Shown here piece by piece: positions 1 through 8,900 of a stretch of 46,954 nucleotides of DNA. Source of the stretch: Saccharofermentans sp. (GTDB lineage: Bacteria; Bacillota; Clostridia; Saccharofermentanales; Saccharofermentanaceae). A program made the translations under genes and the position numbers. Each line of letters opens with the position of its first letter. The stretch's first letter is position 1. The stretch lies in contig JAILIB010000182.1 in NCBI GenBank assembly GCA_024695505.1, positions 1 through 46,954 on the forward strand, written 5' to 3'. Under the pieces are notes generated by a model. It saw only the letters and a program-made list of their open reading frames with translations, did not search any database and was not told where the DNA came from.

Positions 1-1
1 T

Positions 2-610
2 TGCGGCAAGACAACGCTCATCAACCTTCTCATGCGTTACTATGAGCCCGATTCAGGCGACATCCTGATCAACGGAAAGAGCATAAAGGACATACCGAGG
101 TCTGAACTGAGACATTACATTGGTTTTGTTTCCCAGGACACTTGGCTGTCTGATGATACGGTAATGGAAAACATCAGGTTTTCAGGTCCTCAGATCACCG
201 AAGAACAGGCAATCGACGCCTGTAAAAAGACAGGCTGCGATTCATTTATAAGAAAACTGCCAAAGCGGTATAATGAGACGATAGACAACGAAAGGGATGA
301 CATTTCCGAAGGACAGAAGCAGCTCCTTACGATAGCCAGGGCAATGGCCTCGGATCCTTCGATAATGATCCTGGATGAGGCTACTTCATCCGTTGACGTT
401 GTTACCGAAGTCCGCATTCAGAAAGCCGTCAGGGAGCTTCTGAACGGCAGGACGAGCATAATTATCGCGCACAGGCTCTCGACCATCACGAGCTGTGACA
501 AGATCGTCGTCATAGACGGCGGAACCGTGTCTGAGATCGGAACGCATGAAGAGCTTATAGCGAACGGCGGATTCTACAGCAGGCTCTATGCCTCGTATAT
601 ATCCGGGTAA
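2..610 (+). CDS. ABC transporter, permease/ATP-binding type, C-terminal ATPase part (5' truncated by window edge)
   Basis: Frame open from base 2 (CGKTTLINLLMRYY = Walker A tail); Q-loop 'FVSQD', signature-like 'ISEGQKQLLTIARA', Walker B 'IMILDEATSSVD', H-loop 'IIAHRLSTI'. Confidence 0.93.
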   Translation, partial: CGKTTLINLLMRYYEPDSGDILINGKSIKDIPRSELRHYIGFVSQDTWLSDDTVMENIRFSGPQITEEQAIDACKKTGCDSFIRKLPKRYNETIDNERDDISEGQKQLLTIARAMASDPSIMILDEATSSVDVVTEVRIQKAVRELLNGRTSIIIAHRLSTITSCDKIVVIDGGTVSEIGTHEELIANGGFYSRLYASYISG

Positions 611-620
611 AGGAGTATAA

Positions 621-2114
621 ATGGCAAACTACAAGTTTGAAGAGTTCAAGAAATACATAAACGGCAGGAAGGCCGCTGTCATCGGCGTCGGAATATCCAA
701 TACGCCTTTGATCAAGTGGCTTGTTTCATTAGGCTGTGTTGTTACTGCATGTGACAAACTTACCGAAGAAGATCCGGTCCTCAAGAAGAACATAGATGCT
801 ATCACGGAGATCGCTCCTGACATCAACTGGTCTTTGGGCGAGTCTTATCTTACTCATCTGAGGGACGATCACTATGACATAGTTTTCAAGACACCGAAGA
901 TGCGCTTTGAAACGCCGGAACTTCAGGCTCTGAAGGAAGCAGGTTCCATCCTGACTACCGAGATGGAGCTCTTCATGAACCTCTGTCCTGCAGAGATATT
1001 CGCCATCACCGGTTCTGACGGCAAGACCACGACGACTACGCTTACAGCCGAGATATTAAAGCAGGCGGGTTATAAGGTCTGGCTTGGCGGAAATATCGGA
1101 ACGCCTCTGCTTGACCGTATCGCAGAGATCGAACCTGATGATAAGGTAGTCCTTGAGCTTTCTTCGTTCCAGCTCCTCGGTATGAGTACTCCTGCGGATG
1201 TTGCCGTCGTAACGAATATCACGCCGAATCACCTTGATTTCCACAAGGATTACGATGAATACATCCAGGCGAAGGTTAACGCTTTCAGAAACCAGGGCCC
1301 CGTCGGCAAGGTCATCCTCAATGCAGGGTGCGATCTTACCTATGAGATGAAAGACATTGCAAGAGGCAGGGTAAAACTCTTCTCCGCAAATAAGGGCAAG
1401 GTCATGAGGACGGATTCGCCTTTGTATCCGAGAGCATATACGGAAGACGGAAGGCTCGTATATGAGGAAAACGGTGAGATTATAGATATCTGCGGAATGG
1501 ACGAGATCTTCATTCCCGGACTTCATAACGTGGAGAACTTCCTGGCTGCCACATGCGCGGTCATTGATTACGTAAAGCCTGAAGACATTGCTTATGTTGC
1601 AAAGAACTTCAAGGGCGTTCCTCACAGGATCGAGTTTATCAGGGAACTTGACGGCGTAAGGTGGTATAACTCGTCTATCGACACGTCTCCGAACCGTTCA
1701 CTCAACACCATGAAAGCATTGGCTATGCGTAAGGAAAAGGGCGTTCTCATCTGCGGCGGAGCCGACAAGAAGTGTCTTTACGCTAAATTGGGCGATGCTA
1801 TCCTGAACGTATGCGACAGGATCATCATATACGGATCAAATGCGGATCTGGTAACGGATATCATTGCAAAGGAAGCTAACGGCCGTAAATACGAAATCTA
1901 CAGGATACCGGACAGGAAAGGCGACGTTTATGAGTTCCCCAAGACAAGGGACAACGTTGTAAATGCTTACAAGGAAGCGATCGCAAAGGCCAGGGAATGG
2001 GCCAGACCTGGTGAGATAGTGATAATGAGCTCGATCGGAACGTCTTACGATCACTTCAGGCATTTCGAACACAGGGGAGACATGTTCAGAGATCTGGTCA
2101 ACGGACTTGAGTAA
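621..2114 (+). CDS. murD: UDP-N-acetylmuramoyl-L-alanine--D-glutamate ligase
   Basis: Mur ligase ATP-binding 'ITGSDGKTTTTTLTAEIL', 'GGNIGTPLLD', 'VLELSSFQL', 'NITPNHLDFH', 'ICGGADKK'. Confidence 0.93.
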   Translation: MANYKFEEFKKYINGRKAAVIGVGISNTPLIKWLVSLGCVVTACDKLTEEDPVLKKNIDAITEIAPDINWSLGESYLTHLRDDHYDIVFKTPKMRFETPELQALKEAGSILTTEMELFMNLCPAEIFAITGSDGKTTTTTLTAEILKQAGYKVWLGGNIGTPLLDRIAEIEPDDKVVLELSSFQLLGMSTPADVAVVTNITPNHLDFHKDYDEYIQAKVNAFRNQGPVGKVILNAGCDLTYEMKDIARGRVKLFSANKGKVMRTDSPLYPRAYTEDGRLVYEENGEIIDICGMDEIFIPGLHNVENFLAATCAVIDYVKPEDIAYVAKNFKGVPHRIEFIRELDGVRWYNSSIDTSPNRSLNTMKALAMRKEKGVLICGGADKKCLYAKLGDAILNVCDRIIIYGSNADLVTDIIAKEANGRKYEIYRIPDRKGDVYEFPKTRDNVVNAYKEAIAKAREWARPGEIVIMSSIGTSYDHFRHFEHRGDMFRDLVNGLE

Positions 2115-2189
2115 CCACGAAAAGCCTTAAAAGGTTGACCTTTTCGAACGATTTATGATAAAGTATCGAAAATTGAATAGATAAATGCT

Positions 2190-2456
2190 GTGAAGGGGAA
2201 TATTACTTCATCAGAGCGTCTTTACAGAGAGTCTGCGGGCGGTGCGAGCAGATAAGAAGCGGAGAAAGGAACTCACCCCGGAGCATTCGGTTGAAAGCCA
2301 TGCGGCAATTAGACTTGAACGGATTGGTCCCACGTTACAGGGACACTGATATCGGATCTTATTCCCGTATCTTGTGAGTGCACAGCATCGCTGTGAAATA
2401 GAGTGGTACCGCGAACGCCCCTTCGTCTCTATACAAGGAGACGAGGGGCTTTTTTG
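2190..2456 (+). promoter_or_regulatory. T-box leader upstream of leuA; probable specifier CTC (Leu) at 2272-2274 in GGAACTCACC
   Basis: Canonical T-box core 'GAGTGGTACCGCG' at ~2401-2413, followed by the terminator hairpin GCCCCTTCGTCTC...GAGACGAGGGGC-TTTTTT; downstream gene is leucine biosynthesis. The 5' boundary is approximate. Confidence 0.9.
2417..2455 (+). terminator. T-box regulated intrinsic terminator
   Basis: Stem 2417-2429 / 2438-2449 followed by T6. Confidence 0.85.
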
Positions 2457-2475
2457 TACAAGGAGGTACAGCGGT

Positions 2476-4152
2476 ATGAACAGTTCGAAATACGAGGCTA
2501 ACCCTACGGTTACCATGCCGAACCGCAAGTGGCCGTCAAATGTTATATCCAAAGCACCGATCTGGTGTTCCGTTGATTTAAGGGACGGAAACCAGGCTCT
2601 CGAAGTTCCCATGACTCTCGACCAGAAGGTTGAGTTCTTCGCATTCCTGTGCGAGATCGGCTTCAAAGAGATCGAGATAGGCTTTCCCGCTGCTTCCGAG
2701 ACAGATTACAATTTCTGCCGTCATCTGATAGATAACAACCTGATCCCGGACGGTGTTGCAATACAGGTCTTAACTCAGTCGAGACCGCACATCATAGAGA
2801 AGACGATGGAAGCCGTAAAAGGCTGCAAAAAAGCGATAATCCATCTGTATAACTCTACAAGTACGCTGCAAAGAGACGTCGTGTTCGGGTTTGCCCCCGA
2901 GGACTGCATCGATCTGGCTGAAGTCGGCGCAAGGCTCATCATGGAATACATCTCCAAGGATGAGAGCGGTACTGAATTCATTCTCGAGTATTCGCCTGAG
3001 AGTTTTTCTTCCACAGAGCCTGAATTCGCAGTGCGCATCTGCGATGCCGTATTGGACATCTGGAAACCTACCAAAGAACGTAAGGCTATCATCAATCTGC
3101 CAGAGACCGTTGAGTACCAGACTGCTAACGTCTTTGCGGACCAGGTCGAGTATTTCTGCACTCATACCAAGTGGAGAGATGAGATAATCGTGTCTTTACA
3201 TACGCATAATGACAGAGGAACTGCCGTGGCAACGTCCGAATTCGGCCTGATGGCCGGTGCCGACAGGGTGGAAGGTACTCTCTTCGGCAACGGTGAGAGG
3301 ACCGGAAACGTTGATATCATTACTCTCGCGATCAACATGCTGATGTTAGGCGTTGACCCCGAACTCGATTTTTCGGACATGAATAACGTAATAGACGTTT
3401 ATGAAGACTGCACCGGAATGAAGGTCGAGCCGAGACATCCGTGGGCCGGAAAGCTCGTATTTACCGCGTTCTCAGGCTCGCATCAGGATGCCATCAACAA
3501 GGGCAGAAAGAAGATGGAAGAGCGCCATTCCACAGTTTGGGCTGTTCCTTATCTGCCCATCGATCCTGCAGACGTCGGACGACAGTACGAGCCTGTCATC
3601 AGGATCAATTCGCAGTCGGGAAGAGGCGGTATCTCTTATGTCATGGAAAAGCATTTCGGTATCCATCTGCCGAGAACCTTCCTGCGCAGCTTCCTGCCTG
3701 TGGTTAAAGCGGCAACTGAGGAAAACGGCATAGAGAACGAACTGACGCCTCAGCAGATCTTCGATCTTTTCGATGACAAGTACATCAACGTTCTGGAGCC
3801 TTACGGATTAAAAACGTTCTCAGAGACGCAGGATTCCGAGCAGATCTCTACGGTTGAGGCTGTTATCACGGACAATGGCGAGCCTGTTAAGATCAAGGGA
3901 ACCGGAAACGGTCTTCTTGATGCGTTCGTGACTGCGTTTAAGACCTATACGGGCCTGGATTTCGAGATCAAGGACTATTCCGAGCACGCTATGAAGAGCG
4001 GTTCAGATTCCGCGGCTATAACATACATTGAGATATTGAGCAAAAACGACGGAAAGACCTATATCGGAGCGGGTGTTTCAAGCTCTGTCACAAAGTCTTC
4101 CGTCCGTGCCGTAGTTTGCGCATACAACCGAATGATAAAAGTGATAAGATAA
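2476..4152 (+). CDS. leuA: 2-isopropylmalate synthase
   Basis: 'WCSVDLRDGNQALEVPM', 'SLHTHNDRGTAVATSEFGLMAGADRVEGTLFGNGERTGNVDI'. ORF track starts at 2374, but ATG 2476 is preceded by AGGAGG and the upstream part is the T-box leader. Confidence 0.94.
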   Translation: MNSSKYEANPTVTMPNRKWPSNVISKAPIWCSVDLRDGNQALEVPMTLDQKVEFFAFLCEIGFKEIEIGFPAASETDYNFCRHLIDNNLIPDGVAIQVLTQSRPHIIEKTMEAVKGCKKAIIHLYNSTSTLQRDVVFGFAPEDCIDLAEVGARLIMEYISKDESGTEFILEYSPESFSSTEPEFAVRICDAVLDIWKPTKERKAIINLPETVEYQTANVFADQVEYFCTHTKWRDEIIVSLHTHNDRGTAVATSEFGLMAGADRVEGTLFGNGERTGNVDIITLAINMLMLGVDPELDFSDMNNVIDVYEDCTGMKVEPRHPWAGKLVFTAFSGSHQDAINKGRKKMEERHSTVWAVPYLPIDPADVGRQYEPVIRINSQSGRGGISYVMEKHFGIHLPRTFLRSFLPVVKAATEENGIENELTPQQIFDLFDDKYINVLEPYGLKTFSETQDSEQISTVEAVITDNGEPVKIKGTGNGLLDAFVTAFKTYTGLDFEIKDYSEHAMKSGSDSAAITYIEILSKNDGKTYIGAGVSSSVTKSSVRAVVCAYNRMIKVIR

Positions 4153-4187
4153 GACGGTCAAATTTTGGTTTGGAGTCTTAAACTTTT

Positions 4188-5048
4188 ATGTGGGATTATT
4201 TTGTAGCCTTTGTTTTCGGCGTTGTAGAGGGAATCACGGAGTGGCTTCCAGTAAGTTCTACGGGCCATATGATCATATTGAACGAGTTCTTAAAGCTCAA
4301 CGTTTCGCCTGAGTTTTATGACCTTTACCTTGTCGTTATCCAGTTAGGCGCGATATTGGCCGTTATGGTCGTTTTCTGGTGGGATATCTGGCCTTTCGGC
4401 ATCAAGCGCAACAAGTATCCTTTGTCTGATTCCGGTATCGGCCGCTGGATCATGAAGGATAAGTTCATCATGTGGTTCAAGATAGCCGTGGCTTGCATTC
4501 CTGCTGCCATTGTAGGCGTTCTTTTCGATGACTGGCTCGATGAGCATCTTTATAACTATGTCGTAGTAGCTATCGCTCTTATTGTTTTTGGTATTGCTTT
4601 CATCGTTGTCGAGCACATCATGAAGAACAAGGAATTCAAGATAAAGACAGTAGGCCAGATCAACTGGGGCCACGCCTTTATGATCGGTATTTTCCAGCTC
4701 CTTGCGGCAATATTTCCTGGCGCTTCGAGGTCAGGTTCCACTATCGTCGGTTCTCTCGGAATGGGCATAAAGAGGGAAGCGGCAGCGAAGTTCACGTTCT
4801 TCCTCGCGATCCCTGTCATGTTCGGCGCCAGCCTTCTTAAGATCGTTAAGTACAAAGGCGACGTACAGAGCAATGAGATCGTGCTCTTGGCTATCGGAAT
4901 GATAACTGCGTTCGTAGTAAGCCTTTTTGTCATCAAGGCTTTGATGAGCTTCATCAAAAAGCACGGATTTACCTGCTTCGGATGGTACAGAATTGTATTG
5001 GGGATCGTTGTTTTGATCCTCGGACTTACCGGAGTTATCGGTTTTTAA
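4188..5048 (+). CDS. uppP: undecaprenyl-diphosphatase (UppP/BacA family)
   Basis: 'GVVEGITEWLPVSSTGHMII', 'FPGASRSGSTIVGSLGMGI'. Confidence 0.94.
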   Translation: MWDYFVAFVFGVVEGITEWLPVSSTGHMIILNEFLKLNVSPEFYDLYLVVIQLGAILAVMVVFWWDIWPFGIKRNKYPLSDSGIGRWIMKDKFIMWFKIAVACIPAAIVGVLFDDWLDEHLYNYVVVAIALIVFGIAFIVVEHIMKNKEFKIKTVGQINWGHAFMIGIFQLLAAIFPGASRSGSTIVGSLGMGIKREAAAKFTFFLAIPVMFGASLLKIVKYKGDVQSNEIVLLAIGMITAFVVSLFVIKALMSFIKKHGFTCFGWYRIVLGIVVLILGLTGVIGF

Positions 5049-5105
5049 AAAGGAAAACGAACTTACAGTTTTTTTGTCCCCAAAAATCAAGCATTTATTA
5101 CAAGT

Positions 5106-5129
5106 ATAACGCGCGCGTTATGCTATAAT
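5106..5129 (+). promoter_or_regulatory. Putative promoter with palindromic operator: ATAACGCGCGCGTTAT next to TGCTATAAT (extended -10)
   Basis: 16-bp perfect palindrome at 5106-5121, immediately followed by TGC-TATAAT (-10 at 5124-5129), ~39 bp upstream of the next ORF. Confidence 0.55.
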
Positions 5130-5167
5130 TTTAAACTGAAAAATAATGCGTAGAGGTATCAGTTCTT

Positions 5168-5953
5168 TTGCATAAGTACATTTTCAACAGCCGTGACGTG
5201 GCTGCTTATTTCAAATATTTCTCTGTTCCGAGCTACCTTGAGGTATCTTACATGCAGTATATCTTCAACCTCGGGAACAAGATCCTGGCAGAACCCCTGA
5301 CCAGGGATTTCGAGCATTTCAAGAAAGAAGTGTTCAGGGAGCTTTATTTCCTGTGGGCAAACGGATTTGAAGGTGAGAGATCAGACATTTCAGCCATGAC
5401 CGCTGACGGCCAGCTGGCTCTGATCTGTGATCAGGAATGCATAAATCTCGAGTCTTATATGAAGCTTATCTGCCTTCATCTCATATTTTCGGGCAATCTT
5501 CCGTACATCAACCTCAATTTCACCGGAATGATGTATCAGCTCGGACTCAAATGTGATGTCAGTCTTTATGAGGAGAATGTCAGAAGGATAATGGAATCTT
5601 TAAGGCTCGTGGCATACGATTCTTTCGGTCATGCCTTTGATCTTGGCCTCGGGGTGCCTGACGAACTCTTAAGGATATCCCTTAACGAGGAATTCAAGGC
5701 AAGCCTTGTTAACAGAAACTTCAGGGACAGCCTCAAGAGCGAGCAGCAGAGCTGGCTTGCCGAACTTAAGGAGAAGTCCCTCAAGGTATTCGGAAGCATA
5801 CCTGCAAGACGCAGGACGGGAACCGGCACAAGGTCTGTTGACACGAGATCTTCGTCGGGTCCGGTAAGTGGAGCGAAATATTCAGATACGGCATCCCAGA
5901 TGCCGGCAAATAAAGTCCAGCCGAAGGGCGCACCTTCGTCCGGAAACAGATAA
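5168..5953 (+). CDS. hypothetical protein with low-complexity C-terminal tail
   Basis: Open frame (TTG start) with typical local codon usage; no family recognised. Ser/Gly/Arg-rich tail 'RRRTGTGTRSVDTRSSSGPVSGAK'. Confidence 0.7.
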   Translation: MHKYIFNSRDVAAYFKYFSVPSYLEVSYMQYIFNLGNKILAEPLTRDFEHFKKEVFRELYFLWANGFEGERSDISAMTADGQLALICDQECINLESYMKLICLHLIFSGNLPYINLNFTGMMYQLGLKCDVSLYEENVRRIMESLRLVAYDSFGHAFDLGLGVPDELLRISLNEEFKASLVNRNFRDSLKSEQQSWLAELKEKSLKVFGSIPARRRTGTGTRSVDTRSSSGPVSGAKYSDTASQMPANKVQPKGAPSSGNR

Positions 5954-5977
5954 TAGCGGTAATTTGGAGGAATTCAG

Positions 5978-8900
5978 ATGGACAAGTTCTACCGTTTAGG
6001 GCTTGATATTGGTTCAACAACGATCAAAGTCGTTCTTCTTGACGATGAGAAGATAATCCACAGTGAATATAGGAGACACCATTCGGACGTTTCCGGCCTT
6101 CTTAATGAGCTTTTTGAAGAGCTTAACGAGAAGTTCCCCGGAATATCCGTTGACACCGTAATAACCGGTTCGGGAGGTCTTTCAGTCGCCAACTGGCTTG
6201 GCCTTAAGTTTACGCAGGAAGTTATGGCTGAGACTGTTGCTATCAGGAAGTATCATCCTGAGACAGACGTCATCATCGAACTTGGCGGTGAGGACGCCAA
6301 GATCACATATATGCACCCCGTGCTCGAGCAGCGTATGAACGGTACCTGCGCAGGCGGTACAGGCGCTTTCATCGACCAGATGGCATCGCTCCTTCAGACT
6401 GACGCTGACGGTCTGAACAACTTCGCAAAGGATTACAGATCACTTTATACCATCGCTTCAAGATGCGGCGTTTTCGCAAAGAGCGATCTTCAGCCGCTGA
6501 TCAACGAAGGCGCAGCAAAGGAAGACCTTGCAGCATCCATCTATCAGTCTGTCGTTAACCAGACCATTTCCGGTCTTGCGTGCGGCAGGCCGATCAAGGG
6601 CAACGTTGCTTTCTTAGGCGGACCTTTGTATTTCAATTCAGAGCTCCGTAATGCTTTTGAAAGGACGTTGGCTGAGAAGGTCGATTCCTTCTGGATGCCT
6701 GATGACGCCCAGATCTACGTCGGTCTCGGTGCCGCGCTTTCGGCAGAGGGAAAGAATCCCGTCAAGCTTTCCGACCTTCTCGAGAAGCTTAAGAACCGTG
6801 ACGGTTTTGTTCCTGACATCATAAGGATCGATCCGATCTTCAAGAACGAGGAAGACAAGAAGGCATTTGACGAGCGCCACAAGAAGGACATGATCCCCGT
6901 CCTTGAGTTCAAGGATCAGAAGGGACCTTTGTTCCTTGGTCTTGACGCAGGTTCGACCACTACTAAAGCCGTCGTTATCAACACGAGGGGCGAGCTTGTT
7001 TACACGTACTACGCAAGCAACAAGGGCAACCCCGTCATGAGCGCCGTCACCATCATGAAGGACATATATTCGAAGATGCCTTCAGACTGCTATATAGCAT
7101 ATTCATGCGTAACCGGTTACGGTGAGAACATTATCAGGGCTGCACTCAATATCGATCTCGGCGAGATCGAGACGATGGCTCACTTCCAGTCCGCCAAATT
7201 CTTCTGCCCGGACGTTGATTTCATTATCGACATCGGCGGTCAGGACATGAAGTGCATGAAGATCAGGAACGGCGTAATTGATTCCATAATGCTCAATGAG
7301 GCCTGCTCTTCAGGATGCGGCTCTTTCATACAGACATTCGCAGAAACACTGGGCCTCACGACTCCCCAGTTTGCTGCAGCTGCGCTCGAATCCAGAAAGC
7401 CTGTAGATCTCGGTACGAGATGTACGGTCTTCATGAATTCGAAAGTAAAGCAGGCACAGAAGGAAGGCGCTTCGGTCGGCGATATTTCCGCAGGCCTGTC
7501 ATATTCAGTCGTCAGAAACGCGCTTTATAAAGTCATTAAGATCCGTGACACCGAGCAGCTCGGTAAGAACATCGTCGTTCAGGGCGGTACGTTCCTCAAC
7601 GATGCCATCCTCCGCTGTTTCGAGCTCGTATCCAACAGAGAGGTCATCAGACCTAATGTTGCGGGACTCATGGGCGCATTCGGCGCTGCTCTCATCGCGC
7701 AGAAGCGTTCCAAGGACGGCTCTGTTTCAAAGGTCCTCGGAAGAGATGATCTTGATTCGTTCTCGATGGAGACTGAGAATACACAGTGCCCCGGCTGCAC
7801 AAACCACTGCAGGCTTACGATCGCCACATTCTCCAACGGCAGGAAGTTCGTATCGGGCAACCGCTGCGAAAGAGGCGAAGACATAGCTCTTGATAAGGAT
7901 CCTGGCCTCCAGAAAGAGAAGATCCCGAATCTTTTCAACTATAAGTACAACAGGACTTTCAGGTATCAGCCGCTCAAGCTCGAGGACGCTCCGAGAGGCG
8001 AGATCGGTATCCCGAGAGTTCTTAACCAGTATGAGAACTATCCGTTCTGGTTTACCGTTTTGACCAAGCTCGGATTCAGGGTATTGGTCTCTGCAAGGTC
8101 TTCTCACAAGCTCTATGAGGAAGGTATGGAGACGATCCCTTCGGAGTCCGTATGCTATCCTGCAAAACTTGCGCACGGCCATATTGAGAACCTTATCTCC
8201 AGAGGCATTAAGACGATCTTCTATCCTGACGTTCCTTATGAAAATCTTGAGAACCGGGGTTCAAACAACCACTACAACTGTCCTATCGTTTGCTCTTATC
8301 CTGAGGTAATCCGCAACAACGTTGAGAACCTCAAGGAGAAGGAGATCCGTTATCTCAATCCTTTCATGCCGCTCGATAATCTTGACTGCGTAGCCGAACA
8401 GCTCGTAAAGATCTTCGATTACACCGCGGTATCACTTAAAGAAGCTAAAGCTGCCGTTGAAGCGGGTGCTGAAGAGTATTTCAACTTCAAGGAAGATATC
8501 CGCAACAAGGGCGTTGAGATCCTGAAGGAGATGGAAGAGAAGGGGATGAAGGGCGTTGTCCTCGCAGGCAGGCCTTATCACATCGATCCTGAGATCAATC
8601 ACGGCATCCCCGAGATGATCAACTCCCTTGGCCTTGCAGTGCTTACGGAAGACGCTGTTGCAAGACCCGGCAGACTTAAGAGACCTATACGAGTAATCGA
8701 CCAGTGGATGTATCACACGAGGCTTTACGAGGCAGCGGCATATGTAATCACAAGGCCTGACCTTGAACTCGTACAGCTTACAAGCTTCGGATGCGGTCTT
8801 GACGCGGTTACTTCTGACCAGGTACAGGAGATCCTCGAATCTTCAGGCAAGCTCTATACGCTTCTCAAGATCGATGAGGTCAGCAACCTCGGAGCAGCAA

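Noticed and set aside
155-162. Another copy of the array 8-mer (ATACGGTA) inside the ABC transporter gene
   Set aside because: Isolated and within coding sequence; about one chance occurrence of a given 8-mer is expected in a window this size counting both strands.
1056-1625. 189-aa minus-strand ORF inside murD
   Set aside because: Antisense shadow ORF over a well-supported gene; no recognisable family.
2118-2145. Hairpin CGAAAAG...CTTTTCG after murD as terminator
   Set aside because: Short A/T-rich stem with a long loop and no T-tract; too weak to call.
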